From positions 100,249-164,248 of the forward strand of contig JADFCY010000002.1 of assembly GCA_018263335.1 (NCBI GenBank): 64,000 bases of DNA, in the 5' to 3' direction. The translations under genes and the position numbers were made by a program. Source of the stretch: Methanolinea sp. Lineage in GTDB: Archaea; Halobacteriota; Methanomicrobia; Methanomicrobiales; Methanospirillaceae. Shown here piece by piece: positions 17,533 through 26,387 of the stretch (its first letter is position 1; every line of letters starts with the position of its first letter). A model generated the notes under the pieces. That model searched no databases, was not told the origin of the DNA, and saw only the letters and a list, made by a program, of their open reading frames with translations.

Positions 17533-20500
17533 ATGACACGGATACTCCACGAAAAACCCGCAAGAGACCTTTACTCCCTTGCTCTCTCCATCGCCCTCCT
17601 GTGCCTGGTGGTGTCTGCAATCATGTCTCCCGTCTCTGCTGCAACAACCCAGGTCCGGGTAGTAAAATACGCGGTGGACGAGTTCACCATCCTTGCCGAA
17701 AAGACCGTCGATTACCGGTGGATGGAGCAGAACCTGCGCGTATACGGGGATGGATCCACACATTACTACCACCAGGGACCAATTTTCATAGATGACCCTG
17801 ACCCTGCAAAGCAGGAGGCACTCCGGTGGAACCCCGCTGAGGACACGAACGTCCAGGAGAAGGACATGGGCGCGGTCAAGGGCACGAACCTGAAAGACCT
17901 CTGCAACCTGGTGGGGGGCATGGATGCTGGAGACACGCTGAAAATACGCTCATCAGACGGCTGGTACAAGATGCTTCCCTACAAGAACGTGTACGAATAT
18001 TCCAGCCGCGAGGGGCCGATCATCATCTGCTGGAACAAGGACGGCAAGTACCCGGACACCGGGTACACTGAAGGGATGCGGATGGTCTGGTTCGCCGATA
18101 CCTCTACCAACCCCTGGGGCATCCATGCGTTCGGCGTATGGGACTGGCATGAAGCAGCGGATGAAGAGTACTGGTACTATTACCAGCAGGGAAACGAGAA
18201 GTATCCCACCACGACGGGACTGTCCGGGATGTATATCTCCGAGATACTCATATACAGCCAGGAGGAGCCGGCCGGGAGCATCGAGGTCACTTCAACTCCC
18301 ACGGGTGCAGAGATCATTCTCGACGGAGATGAGACGGGAGAGGTGACCCCTTTTACCCTGAAGGAAATCCCTGCAGGCAGCCATACTGTCAGCATCCGGA
18401 AAGAGGGCTACCTTTCATCAGATGAAGAATGGGTCGATGTATCCCACGGGGTGGTGGTCCCGGTTCATTTCGATCTCGAGCGTGAATTCTCCTCCGCCAT
18501 TTCAGGAACGAGTGACGGAACTTTACCCGGTGGCACCCGGTACGACGGGGAGCAGGGGTATCTTGGAGTGGTGACGGATGGGATCAGCGGAAACGTCACG
18601 ATGCTCGTCGCGAACGGGCCAAGCCAGGTCTGCAGGAGCGGCCAGACCCTCTCCTACCGGATCGCGACGGATACGCTGCCCCCTTCTCCGTCTCAATGGG
18701 CAAGGCTCTATGTCTTTTCATACAAGGGGTATACAAGCGACCATACGCTTGAAGTCAGAGTCAATTCAGTGAAAGCCGGTATTCCTGATCGCTCGACCTA
18801 TCACCATGCCGATGGGAGAGTCTCTGAGACTCTTGCCATCAATGTGACCCCGATGGTTCAGACAACCGGTGCGATCGAAGTGTCTGTCAGGAATCCCCCG
18901 GGAGGAAACGAGTGGACGGTCTATCCTCCTGTTCTCCTCATGGTGCATCATGACGGCGGTGAACAGACGCTGAAGAACTGGGTCGCGGAAGGCTCAGGGT
19001 ACATCCGGGCCCTGGAAGACTATTCTCCACAGGACCTGGCAAATATCACCATCACGGACTTTTCCGATATCCAGCCAGGATATTCTGGTGCGGAACTCGT
19101 GGTGATCGGCACTGCACCGGAGATATCCGATACGTCGTTCCCTCTGGTTGTCCAGAATTCAGTTCGTATATCAGGGAATTATTCACATGTAAAGGAGGGG
19201 ATATGGATCTCCCGTTTCAATGTCACCTCACACTTGACCGGGTATGTCCATACTGAATTCATCTGGAAGGCAGTCGATCCCGGGGACACTGTTGAGGTCG
19301 CACCGAGACTGGCGGTTCTCTCCATTTCATATCCGGAAAAACCAGTCACATCTGAACAGGATGGCGGGTTTTCGCCTTCCGTGAGCATGACGAGTTCCCG
19401 ACCCACGGATGACGTCAGAAATCTCTCCTATCCTGCAACTTCTGTTTCCATATCTCCCTCTCCAGCCGTTTCTGCAATACACGCGGGGCTCGTTCCGCAG
19501 GATGAATCTTTCCTCTCCCGCATATGGAGAATGATCTTCTGGATCTTGGGAATCCCGTTCCCCGACTACGATACACGGGTCTTCGAAGGTGAAGAGGAGT
19601 ATTCCCGGGACTTCGATGTCCTGGGAGGACCAGGAGGCGACGCCCACTCTCCCGATCACCAGGCTCCGTCTCTTCCCGCCTATCCGCTCACTGTCACCAC
19701 GACTCCATCAGGTGCCATGCTCACGGTCTCCAGTCTTGCTGAGGTGAGTGTTTCCCCGGCGACATTGTTCCTGCCTGAAGGGGATTATCTCCTTGACGCC
19801 GAGATGGACGGGTACCTGGTTAACCAGACCATGGTGCACCTTACAGGCCCACAGGAGATCACCCTCGTTCTGACACCTGGTGACACTGCACAGAAGAATG
19901 AACCCCAGAAAACGCCTGCAAGGTCGCGGCATGGCGGCCTTTTGATCGTCACCTATCCCGGTGACCTCGAACTATCGGTTGATAACAAGGACATGGAGGG
20001 CAAGAGCCCCCTTGTCCTCTATGGATTAAAAGAGGGATACCACACCGTGAAAGGAATCCGGCCGAGCGCAACCGCAGGGAAGGGAGAGAGTATCATTGCA
20101 AGGGTATGGGTCCACCACGATGCCATGTCCATGTGTGAACTGGACTTTGTGGGGATCAGGATGGACCGGTTGATACGAATCACCAACCAATCGGAAATCC
20201 CCGCTGCATTCACCCTGAACGGGTTTTACCCATTGCTGCGTACTCCGGTCACTCTCGATCTTCCCCGGACAGGGTCGTATATCACCCTTATGGGAGAGGG
20301 CACCTACACGAGCGTTCCCATCCATGACAGCATACGGGGCGGCAGCGAATTCATTCTCCCTCCATATACTGGGAATTATCACACGATCGCAATTGAGTCA
20401 TCACCGCCAGGTGCCGAGATATTCATCGACGGGGCAAGGACCGGAAATACCACTCCCTCTCTTGTTGGCGGATTGTCGGAGGGCCCTCACCGCGTGATGG

Positions 20501-20811
20501 TGTCATTGCCGGGGCATATCCCGGCACAGAGACTCGTCAGCGTACCAAGGACCAATGAGGAGTTCATCAAAGGGACCGTCACGTTCATCCTCGACACGTA
20601 TCCGTGCGGCCCGCTCCGTGTAGAGAGTATCCCTGGAGGCGCCGGGATATACCTTGACGGGATCGCAACCGGAGAGAAGACGCCGTTCTCCTTCTCAGGC
20701 ATTCCCCTTGGGGTGCATGAACTCACGCTCAAGTCCGGCGAGATCTCGAGATCGCGGGACATCACTATCCGTCCTGACAATGCGAACAGGTACGTGGTGG
20801 TGATGGAGTAA
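17533..20811 (+). CDS. Giant secreted protein: molybdopterin-fold-like, DUF3344-like and PEGA domains
   Basis: 1092 aa, last gene of the wtp operon. Signal peptide about 1-36. Residues 36-243 are the type-A domain shared across the island (YRWMEQNLRVYGDG, YYHQGPIFIDD, LKDLCNLVGGMDAGD). Residues 246-316 are a PEGA repeat (GSIEVTSTPTGAEIILDGD). A large beta region near 318-600 (GGTRYDGEQGYLG, LYVFSYKGYT, ILLMVHHDGG-like) matches DUF3344 of archaeal surface proteins. After a Ser/Pro-rich linker come three or four more PEGA-like repeats, the last ending RYVVVME with no membrane tail. It probably stays at the surface through protein contacts. ATG 17533 gives the signal peptide directly. Confidence 0.78.
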   Translation: MTRILHEKPARDLYSLALSIALLCLVVSAIMSPVSAATTQVRVVKYAVDEFTILAEKTVDYRWMEQNLRVYGDGSTHYYHQGPIFIDDPDPAKQEALRWNPAEDTNVQEKDMGAVKGTNLKDLCNLVGGMDAGDTLKIRSSDGWYKMLPYKNVYEYSSREGPIIICWNKDGKYPDTGYTEGMRMVWFADTSTNPWGIHAFGVWDWHEAADEEYWYYYQQGNEKYPTTTGLSGMYISEILIYSQEEPAGSIEVTSTPTGAEIILDGDETGEVTPFTLKEIPAGSHTVSIRKEGYLSSDEEWVDVSHGVVVPVHFDLEREFSSAISGTSDGTLPGGTRYDGEQGYLGVVTDGISGNVTMLVANGPSQVCRSGQTLSYRIATDTLPPSPSQWARLYVFSYKGYTSDHTLEVRVNSVKAGIPDRSTYHHADGRVSETLAINVTPMVQTTGAIEVSVRNPPGGNEWTVYPPVLLMVHHDGGEQTLKNWVAEGSGYIRALEDYSPQDLANITITDFSDIQPGYSGAELVVIGTAPEISDTSFPLVVQNSVRISGNYSHVKEGIWISRFNVTSHLTGYVHTEFIWKAVDPGDTVEVAPRLAVLSISYPEKPVTSEQDGGFSPSVSMTSSRPTDDVRNLSYPATSVSISPSPAVSAIHAGLVPQDESFLSRIWRMIFWILGIPFPDYDTRVFEGEEEYSRDFDVLGGPGGDAHSPDHQAPSLPAYPLTVTTTPSGAMLTVSSLAEVSVSPATLFLPEGDYLLDAEMDGYLVNQTMVHLTGPQEITLVLTPGDTAQKNEPQKTPARSRHGGLLIVTYPGDLELSVDNKDMEGKSPLVLYGLKEGYHTVKGIRPSATAGKGESIIARVWVHHDAMSMCELDFVGIRMDRLIRITNQSEIPAAFTLNGFYPLLRTPVTLDLPRTGSYITLMGEGTYTSVPIHDSIRGGSEFILPPYTGNYHTIAIESSPPGAEIFIDGARTGNTTPSLVGGLSEGPHRVMVSLPGHIPAQRLVSVPRTNEEFIKGTVTFILDTYPCGPLRVESIPGGAGIYLDGIATGEKTPFSFSGIPLGVHELTLKSGEISRSRDITIRPDNANRYVVVME

Positions 20812-20825
20812 GGACCAGGCGATTA

Positions 20826-20839
20826 CCGCCTCTTGGCGG
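20826..20839 (+). terminator. Hairpin after the wtp/surface operon
   Basis: CCGCC-TCTT-GGCGG stem-loop 15 bases after the stop of the giant PEGA gene. It probably marks the 3' end of the 12.2-20.8 kb operon. There is no T-run. Confidence 0.4.
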
Positions 20840-20870
20840 CAGGCGGGACGAGAAGAGATGGTTATTGATT

Positions 20871-21746
20871 ATGACGAGAAATTGGTCGGAAAGGATTGTT
20901 ATTGTCACGTTATTGCTCTTCGCTGCATGCGTAATCGCCCTGGCAGCGGCTGAAATCACAGATGGGACAACACCCGCAATCCCCTGGGGTCCGTACCTGA
21001 CCAAAACCACGACGATGGGCACGATAGTAAATGCAAAGACCTCTATCCGACCTACATAACAGTGAAGTACGCAACCGATGCGTATTACGTAGCACACTCT
21101 GGCTTTGACCAGAGCGCGACCGATGGCACAACCGACACGCTCCACCACGTCGCCCTGAATGGCCTCGAACCCGATACCCTCTACCACTACCGGGTCACCT
21201 ACGGTGAGCAGCAGACCGTTGACCTCCACTTCTGGACCTTTCCGGAGAGCGGTGCGTTCACCTTCGTTGTGTATAGCGACACCCAGGACCAGCTGCCTAC
21301 CTACAGCCAGCTGGGGCGGCACAAACAAGGTACGGACCGGATCGCCGCAGAGCCTAACATCACATTCGTGCTGCACTCGGACGACCTCGTGAATGATGCA
21401 TCAAATCTCTAAGACTGGGACCAGTACTTTTCTGCAGGCCGCACGATGATGGCGAACACGACTGTCTTTTCGACCGGGTCCTGGGTCATGGTTTGTATCA
21501 GGGGGGAGGATGTGACATTCACACCCGGCTCCGGGAAGGGGCAGGGATGACTCCCGGGTGCTGTAACATATACTTCCAAAGGAGAGTCAGGCATGCGGGT
21601 TCGGGCTAATGAAGGGGTCCCTGATGTTGTTCGCCTGGTGAAGCGGAAGGTATGGAGCAAGGGTACCAGAAGGGCGACCGCGTCGCCACCTGCATTGACC
21701 CTGCCTTCGTGCACGTGCTCCCGGGATGATCGTTTCAGCTTAGTTT
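20871..21746 (+). pseudogene. Chimeric pseudogene: purple-acid-phosphatase remnant joined to a transporter-ATPase TOBE remnant
   Basis: The first part encodes a signal peptide (IVIVTLLLFAACVIALAAA) and WGPYLTKTTTMGT, loses frame near 21045-21060, then resumes as VKYATDAYYVAHSGFDQSATDG through FVVYSDTQDQLP to HSDDLVNDASNL, where TAA (21410-21412) replaces the Ser codon of the intact copy at 24.4 kb. The conserved GD of the phosphatase is already DD. In the same frame after the TAA the sequence reads DWDQYFSAG and then switches near 21465 to VMVCIRGEDVTFTPGSG, an interrupted TOBE domain, ending (after one more stop and a frameshift) in MEQGYQKGDRVATCIDPAF. That tail aligns with MEQHQWRLGQEVGVLLPSQ of wtpC. 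It is not functional as one protein. Confidence 0.75.
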
Positions 21747-21839
21747 AATTTACTTCAAATATTAATTTAAAAAGTTTTATTGTGTGTTTTGAACAGTAAC
21801 TGTTTGTACTCAACATAATCAATTGAAGAAGTGAATTCT
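21747..21839 (+). promoter_or_regulatory. AT-rich promoter region
   Basis: A strongly AT-rich stretch (TTTAATTTAC, ATTAATTTAAAAAG) in an otherwise GC-rich window lies before the surface gene at 21840. TTTAAAAAG near 21765-21774 is a plausible TATA element. No reading frame is supported. Confidence 0.45.
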
Positions 21840-23021
21840 ATGAACATCAAAAGAACTGCAACAGTTACTCTGGCCCTCCTCCTGGCAGGGCTCCTGCTGG
21901 TCTCCGCTGCGTCAGCGGCGACCGAAGAAGTCCAGGTGATCCGGTATGCGGACAACAACTACTCGGTTGTCGAGTCTTCTGCGACACGGGACCTGACCGA
22001 GCTGCAACTGATGACGAACGTGTACAGCAACGGCCCGGTCTACTTCCAGGGCCCGACCTTCGACCCGGACGACCCATGGGGAGACGGCGGCCAGAACATG
22101 ATCCTCTATTACGACCACAACGGGACGTACGTGAGGAACCTGACCGACCTCGTCGGGGGTATGAATGATGGCGACGAGCTCCGGGTCCAGGCCAGCGATG
22201 GAATGTCCCGCTACTTCGGCTAAGACAATGTCTATACCCCAGATGCACGCCAGGGCGACATGATCCTTGCCTGGTGGGATGACCAGTACGGTTTTGTCCC
22301 CGATTACGCAGAAGGTATCCGGCTCTTCTTCTACACGCCGCCATCGACCTATGGTGTTGACGACTCCCTGAACCTGACCCTACGGGACATGCAGGCATCA
22401 TTTGACCCCTGGTACAGTTACAACTACAGCGGTACCTGGCCATCGGCAAAAGGGCTCTCGGTGAAGTATGTCCAGTACCTGAAAATCTATCCGCCGCACC
22501 GCCATGACTTCAACGCTACGGGTGAGACGGATGAGTGGGCGTATAAGGGCGGAGTAAGCTTAGATCCTCCTGGGTCGATTGATCAGCCAAGTTCACTCAT
22601 ATCGCCAACAACTGACATAGCTGATTATGACAGTTCATATGAAATTATCAGTTCTGCATCAAACTATGCCGCTCAGCGGTTCGATTTCGCAATCGATACT
22701 GCAAATGATAAGGATGGCCCTGTTGACAACATTGAAAAAATGGCTCTCACGTGGATAGGAAAAGGGTATCATTCAACCGCCGAAAATGGAGCCACCCTTT
22801 ACATCTGGAACGGATCCGGTTATGAGGAACTTGATTCAACGAGCTCGGATCTTGAGGTGACGCTTACAGGTGAACTGTCCTCCAGTCTTGGGAATTATAT
22901 CAATTCGGGGAATGTCACAGCCATTGTAGTTCAGAAATCCCCGGGAACGAGTCTGTTTAATAAATCATCTCTCGAGACCGATTATGTCAAACTGGTGGTT
23001 ACACACCACCATACTAACTAG
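21840..23021 (+). pseudogene. Secreted molybdopterin-fold-like protein with one in-frame TAA
   Basis: A 393-codon frame interrupted once. The first 127 codons give a signal peptide (TLALLLAGLLLVSAASA) and the first half of the type-A domain (GPVYFQGPTFDPDD, VRNLTDLVGGMNDGDELRV). TAA at 22221-22223 stands where homologues have a Tyr codon (RYFG-stop-DNVYTPD against FAYENVYG). The frame then continues intact: AWWDDQYGFVPDYAEGIRLFFY, GLSVKYVQYLKIY and a C-terminal beta-sandwich domain (SSYEIISSASNYAAQRF...). The long intact 3' part shows the change is recent, or is a sequencing error or read-through. The domain's usual Cys (DLC) is Thr here. The gene is followed 16 bases later by the dockerin phosphatase gene. 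Confidence 0.72.
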
Positions 23022-23037
23022 TTAAGGAGGGATGACA

Positions 23038-26000
23038 ATGGTAAAAAACACAACAAATCACTCCCTGTTCCCGGTGGGAATCAGCGGATATTTCCTCCTG
23101 ATCGTATGTATTGCTCTGTTAATCGTCCCTGTTTGTGCAGGGAGTACAACGGTATCAATACCGACAGATGGTGATACATACATTACGGAACGCTCACCTA
23201 ACGCAAGTGATGACGGCGTGGATGGCATGTTCGTTCAAACAATGGCCACGAAAAACGATAATTATAGGGGTGTGGTCCATTTCAATCTCTCATCGATTCC
23301 ATTAGGAGCAACCGTCACAGATGCTGCACTGCATCTCTATCTCCTTGCTTATAATGGAGGAGACGGAGTAACCGAGTATTATAATGACGTCCATCGGATA
23401 ACCGGGGGTGACTTTTCTGCACCTGTTTTGAAATGGGCTACCTGTCCGGCTTTTGAATCCATACCGACAGACAGTCAGTCTGTAGGCACGGCTAATGGTG
23501 TCTGGGTTGTCTGGAATGTTACGCCGGATATGCAGGCATATGCATCCGGGGATCCGATGTTCGGCTGGGTTATCAAATACCCTGTTGAAAGCCTCTCCAT
23601 ACCACACGTTGTGTTCTACAATACGCTTGAATGTACGGATCCTGCCTACCGCCCCTATCTTGAAGTGACCTACACCGAAGGTGGAGCGGCGGCCCCAACT
23701 GCCGCCTTCACCGCCGATGTAACCTCCGGCACCGCCCCGCTCACCGTCCAGTTCACCGACGCATCGACCGGCGACGGGATCACCGACTGGGCCTGGGACT
23801 TCGAAAACGACGGCACGGTGGATTCCACCGACCAGAGCCCGAGCCATGTCTTTGATACGACCGGCACCTACACCGTGAACCTGACGGTGACGAATGCAGG
23901 TGGCAGTGATAGCGAAGTGAAGACGGACTACATCACGGTGAGCGAGGCCCCGGCACTCCTCTGGGGCCCGTACCTGACCGGCACCACGACAACCGGCACG
24001 GTCGTCAACGTGAAGACGAATATCGCAACCGCCGTATCGGTTGAGTACGCAACCGACGCCTACTACACGGCACACTCCGCATATGACCAGAGCGCTACTG
24101 ATGGTGTAAGCACACAACTTCACCACGTATCTCTTGCCAGCCTCACCCCGGATACCATGTACCACTACCGGGTCATCTATGACGGACAGACTACGGGAGA
24201 TCTCCACTTCCGGACCTTCCCGGAGAGCGGTGCGTTCACCTTCGTCGTGTACAGCGACACCCAGGACCAGCTCCCCACCTTCAGCCAGCTGGAGCGGCAC
24301 AAGCTGGTCGCTGACCGAATCGCCGAGGAGCCCGACGTTGCATTCGTGCTCAACTCCGGCGACCTCGTGAATGATGCATCAAATCTCTCCGACTGGGACC
24401 GGTACTTCGCGGCCGGGAAGAACCTGATGGCCAGGATTCCGGTCTTCCCGGCGCTCGGGAACCATGATGACTACGATCCCTACTACTCTGCAATCTACGG
24501 GATCCCGGAGTACTACTCATTTGACTGCGCTGATATTCACGTTGCAGTGCTCAACAGCAACGACTGGGCATGGCCGGACCTCCCCACGCAGAGTGCATGG
24601 CTCGCTGCCGATCTGGAGACCGCGAAGCCCTTCAAGTTCGTCTCGTTCCACCACCCGCTCTATACCTCTGAAGCCAAGCATTTTGGAGGATGGGAGAACC
24701 TACGACTGGAATGGGAGGACGACTTCAATGAGAACGGCGTCCTCGCGGTCTTCAACGGGCATGTCCACGCCTACGAACGGCTCGTCGTCAATGACACCAA
24801 CTACTTCGTTGTCGGTATCGGCGGGGGGCCGTCCTACAACCTCGCAACCCCGCGGTATGAAGCATCGGTGAGCAGCCTGGAATACGCGCTCGGATATATA
24901 CGGGTCACCATCGACCCGGTAGCACGAACTGCGACAGCAGAGATGATCCGGGTCGCGGACGTTTCATCGGACTTGAAGAACATCACCACATTATACCCAC
25001 CAAACACGATATCCGAGACCGTGATCATGTCCCTTTCTTCACCGCCTATCGCACTTCAGGCAGATTTCACCTCCGATATCCAGTCCGGGTCAGCCCCCCT
25101 GACCGTCCAGTTCACTGACGCGTCCATCGGTGACGGAATCACCTCATGGGCCTGGGACTTCGAGAACGACGGCACGGTGGATTCCACCGACCAGAGCCCG
25201 AGCCATGTCTTTGATACGGCCGGCACCTACACGGTGAACCTCACGGTAATGAATGCCGGCGGTAATGATTCTGAAGTGAAAACGGACTACATCACGGTCA
25301 CCACTTCATCGCAAGGCGACCGGGAGGTATATCTTACACCGGTCTCGCTGCCGGTAATGAACGGTACGACCGCCGAGTTCGAAGTGCGGATCTCATCCCT
25401 CCCCGAAGGCCTTGCAGGGTATGACCTCCGAGTCACGATCGATAATCCCTCCATTGCCGAGATTGTCGGGGTCCAGTATCCCGGCTGGGCGGCATTTAAC
25501 AACACCACCCCCCAACCTCCGGCACACTCACTCCGGTTGAGCGGCGTTGATAGTGGCAGGCTGGTCGAGGCGGGAGCTGGCAGTACCCTCCTTGCCACAA
25601 TTACCGTCCGGGCCGATGCCACCGGGACGAGTCGAATCAGCATCACCAATGTGAACATGGATGCTGATGGCGGCGTCGTTATTACCCCCGCAGCAGTTAC
25701 CCCCGGAGAAATTGTGGTGTACATCCCCATGATCGCCGATTTCGAAGCGAATGTTACTGGAGGAAAGGCGTCGCTTTCCAGGCCATTCTTCGTCGCCTTC
25801 ACCGATCTCTCTACTGGTGTCCCGCCGGGTTCACTCTGGTCCTGGGACTTTGACAACAACGGTGTCGTTGACAGCATTCTCCAGAACCCCGTGACATCCT
25901 ACGTGAATCCTGGCAACTACACGGTGTCACTGACTGTGCAGAACGCCTACAGTTCCGATACCGAGACAAAATACGATTACATCAGGATCACACGATTTGT

Positions 26001-26238
26001 CAAGCCTTTCCCCGGAATGACGGATGAACCCACAGACCCTGACGGGGATTCCCACTATGAGGACATTAACGGGAATGGAAGGCTGGACTACGATGACATT
26101 GTCATATATTACGAGAACATGCAGTGGATCCGCGACCAGGCTGATGTGGATATCGAGGCCTTTGATTACAACCAGAACGGAAGGATCGATTACGATGATG
26201 TGGTGGTCCTTTACCAGGAGCTCCTGGCAGGGCACTGA
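23038..26238 (+). CDS. Giant dockerin surface protein: DNRLRE, PKD, metallophosphatase, cohesin-like, dockerin
   Basis: 1066 aa; start ATG 23038 lies 7 bases after GGAGGG. Approximate order: signal peptide 1-37; DNRLRE (CBM96-type) domain 37-215 (DGDTYITERSPNAS, RGVVHFNLSSIP); PKD 220-303; purple-acid-phosphatase-type Fn3 305-398; calcineurin-like phosphatase 400-638 with SDTQ, NSGDLVND, LGNHDD, HHPLY and NGHVHAYER, so all metal-ligand motifs are present; PKD 675-758; cohesin-like 762-897 (AGYDLRVTIDNP, LLATITVRADA, VNMDADGG); PKD 897-986; dockerin 992-1066 with two Ca-binding repeats DINGNGRLDYDD and DYNQNGRIDYDD. The role is probably a phosphate-releasing or sugar-binding enzyme docked on the cell surface; the substrate is unknown. 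Confidence 0.85.
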   Translation: MVKNTTNHSLFPVGISGYFLLIVCIALLIVPVCAGSTTVSIPTDGDTYITERSPNASDDGVDGMFVQTMATKNDNYRGVVHFNLSSIPLGATVTDAALHLYLLAYNGGDGVTEYYNDVHRITGGDFSAPVLKWATCPAFESIPTDSQSVGTANGVWVVWNVTPDMQAYASGDPMFGWVIKYPVESLSIPHVVFYNTLECTDPAYRPYLEVTYTEGGAAAPTAAFTADVTSGTAPLTVQFTDASTGDGITDWAWDFENDGTVDSTDQSPSHVFDTTGTYTVNLTVTNAGGSDSEVKTDYITVSEAPALLWGPYLTGTTTTGTVVNVKTNIATAVSVEYATDAYYTAHSAYDQSATDGVSTQLHHVSLASLTPDTMYHYRVIYDGQTTGDLHFRTFPESGAFTFVVYSDTQDQLPTFSQLERHKLVADRIAEEPDVAFVLNSGDLVNDASNLSDWDRYFAAGKNLMARIPVFPALGNHDDYDPYYSAIYGIPEYYSFDCADIHVAVLNSNDWAWPDLPTQSAWLAADLETAKPFKFVSFHHPLYTSEAKHFGGWENLRLEWEDDFNENGVLAVFNGHVHAYERLVVNDTNYFVVGIGGGPSYNLATPRYEASVSSLEYALGYIRVTIDPVARTATAEMIRVADVSSDLKNITTLYPPNTISETVIMSLSSPPIALQADFTSDIQSGSAPLTVQFTDASIGDGITSWAWDFENDGTVDSTDQSPSHVFDTAGTYTVNLTVMNAGGNDSEVKTDYITVTTSSQGDREVYLTPVSLPVMNGTTAEFEVRISSLPEGLAGYDLRVTIDNPSIAEIVGVQYPGWAAFNNTTPQPPAHSLRLSGVDSGRLVEAGAGSTLLATITVRADATGTSRISITNVNMDADGGVVITPAAVTPGEIVVYIPMIADFEANVTGGKASLSRPFFVAFTDLSTGVPPGSLWSWDFDNNGVVDSILQNPVTSYVNPGNYTVSLTVQNAYSSDTETKYDYIRITRFVKPFPGMTDEPTDPDGDSHYEDINGNGRLDYDDIVIYYENMQWIRDQADVDIEAFDYNQNGRIDYDDVVVLYQELLAGH
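23735..25262 (+). repeat. Two near-identical PKD repeats in the dockerin phosphatase gene
   Basis: The PKD-coding stretches at about 23735-23900 and 25098-25262 are nearly the same at DNA level, including GACGGCACGGTGGATTCCAC in both, with only a few changes. They flank the phosphatase module, so they could support its loss or gain by recombination. Confidence 0.65.
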
Positions 26239-26387
26239 ACCGTGCTTGATTTACCCCCTCTTATTTTTTAGTTAATTTAATATATTTAACCTAACTCCAA
26301 AAAGAAAGATTATTATTTCCTGACAAGAAGAGACTCCTCAAACAAATTTAGTTAACAAAAGCCAAGAAAAAAAGAGTGCTGCTTACT
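26239..26387 (+). promoter_or_regulatory. AT-rich intergenic region with T-run and TATA-like elements
   Basis: About 150 bases between the two giant surface genes. CTTATTTTTTAG near 26260-26271 could end the upstream transcript, and AATTTAATATATTTAACC around 26273-26290 is a good TATA candidate for the downstream gene, though it would leave a long leader. No frame was recognised. Confidence 0.45.

Noticed and set aside
21409-21714. 101-codon minus-strand frame over the chimeric pseudogene
   Set aside because: The plus-strand frames carry recognisable phosphatase and TOBE remnants; the opposite frame has no family pattern and is explained by them.
22221-22223. Recoding of the in-frame stop as pyrrolysine
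   Set aside because: Pyrrolysine uses UAG; the codon here is UAA, and the homologous residue is Tyr.
21747-26387. A conserved regulatory box shared by the AT-rich regions before 21840 and 26388
   Set aside because: Both contain runs such as TTAATTTAA, but the similarity is what two AT-rich archaeal promoters share by composition; no longer common word was found.
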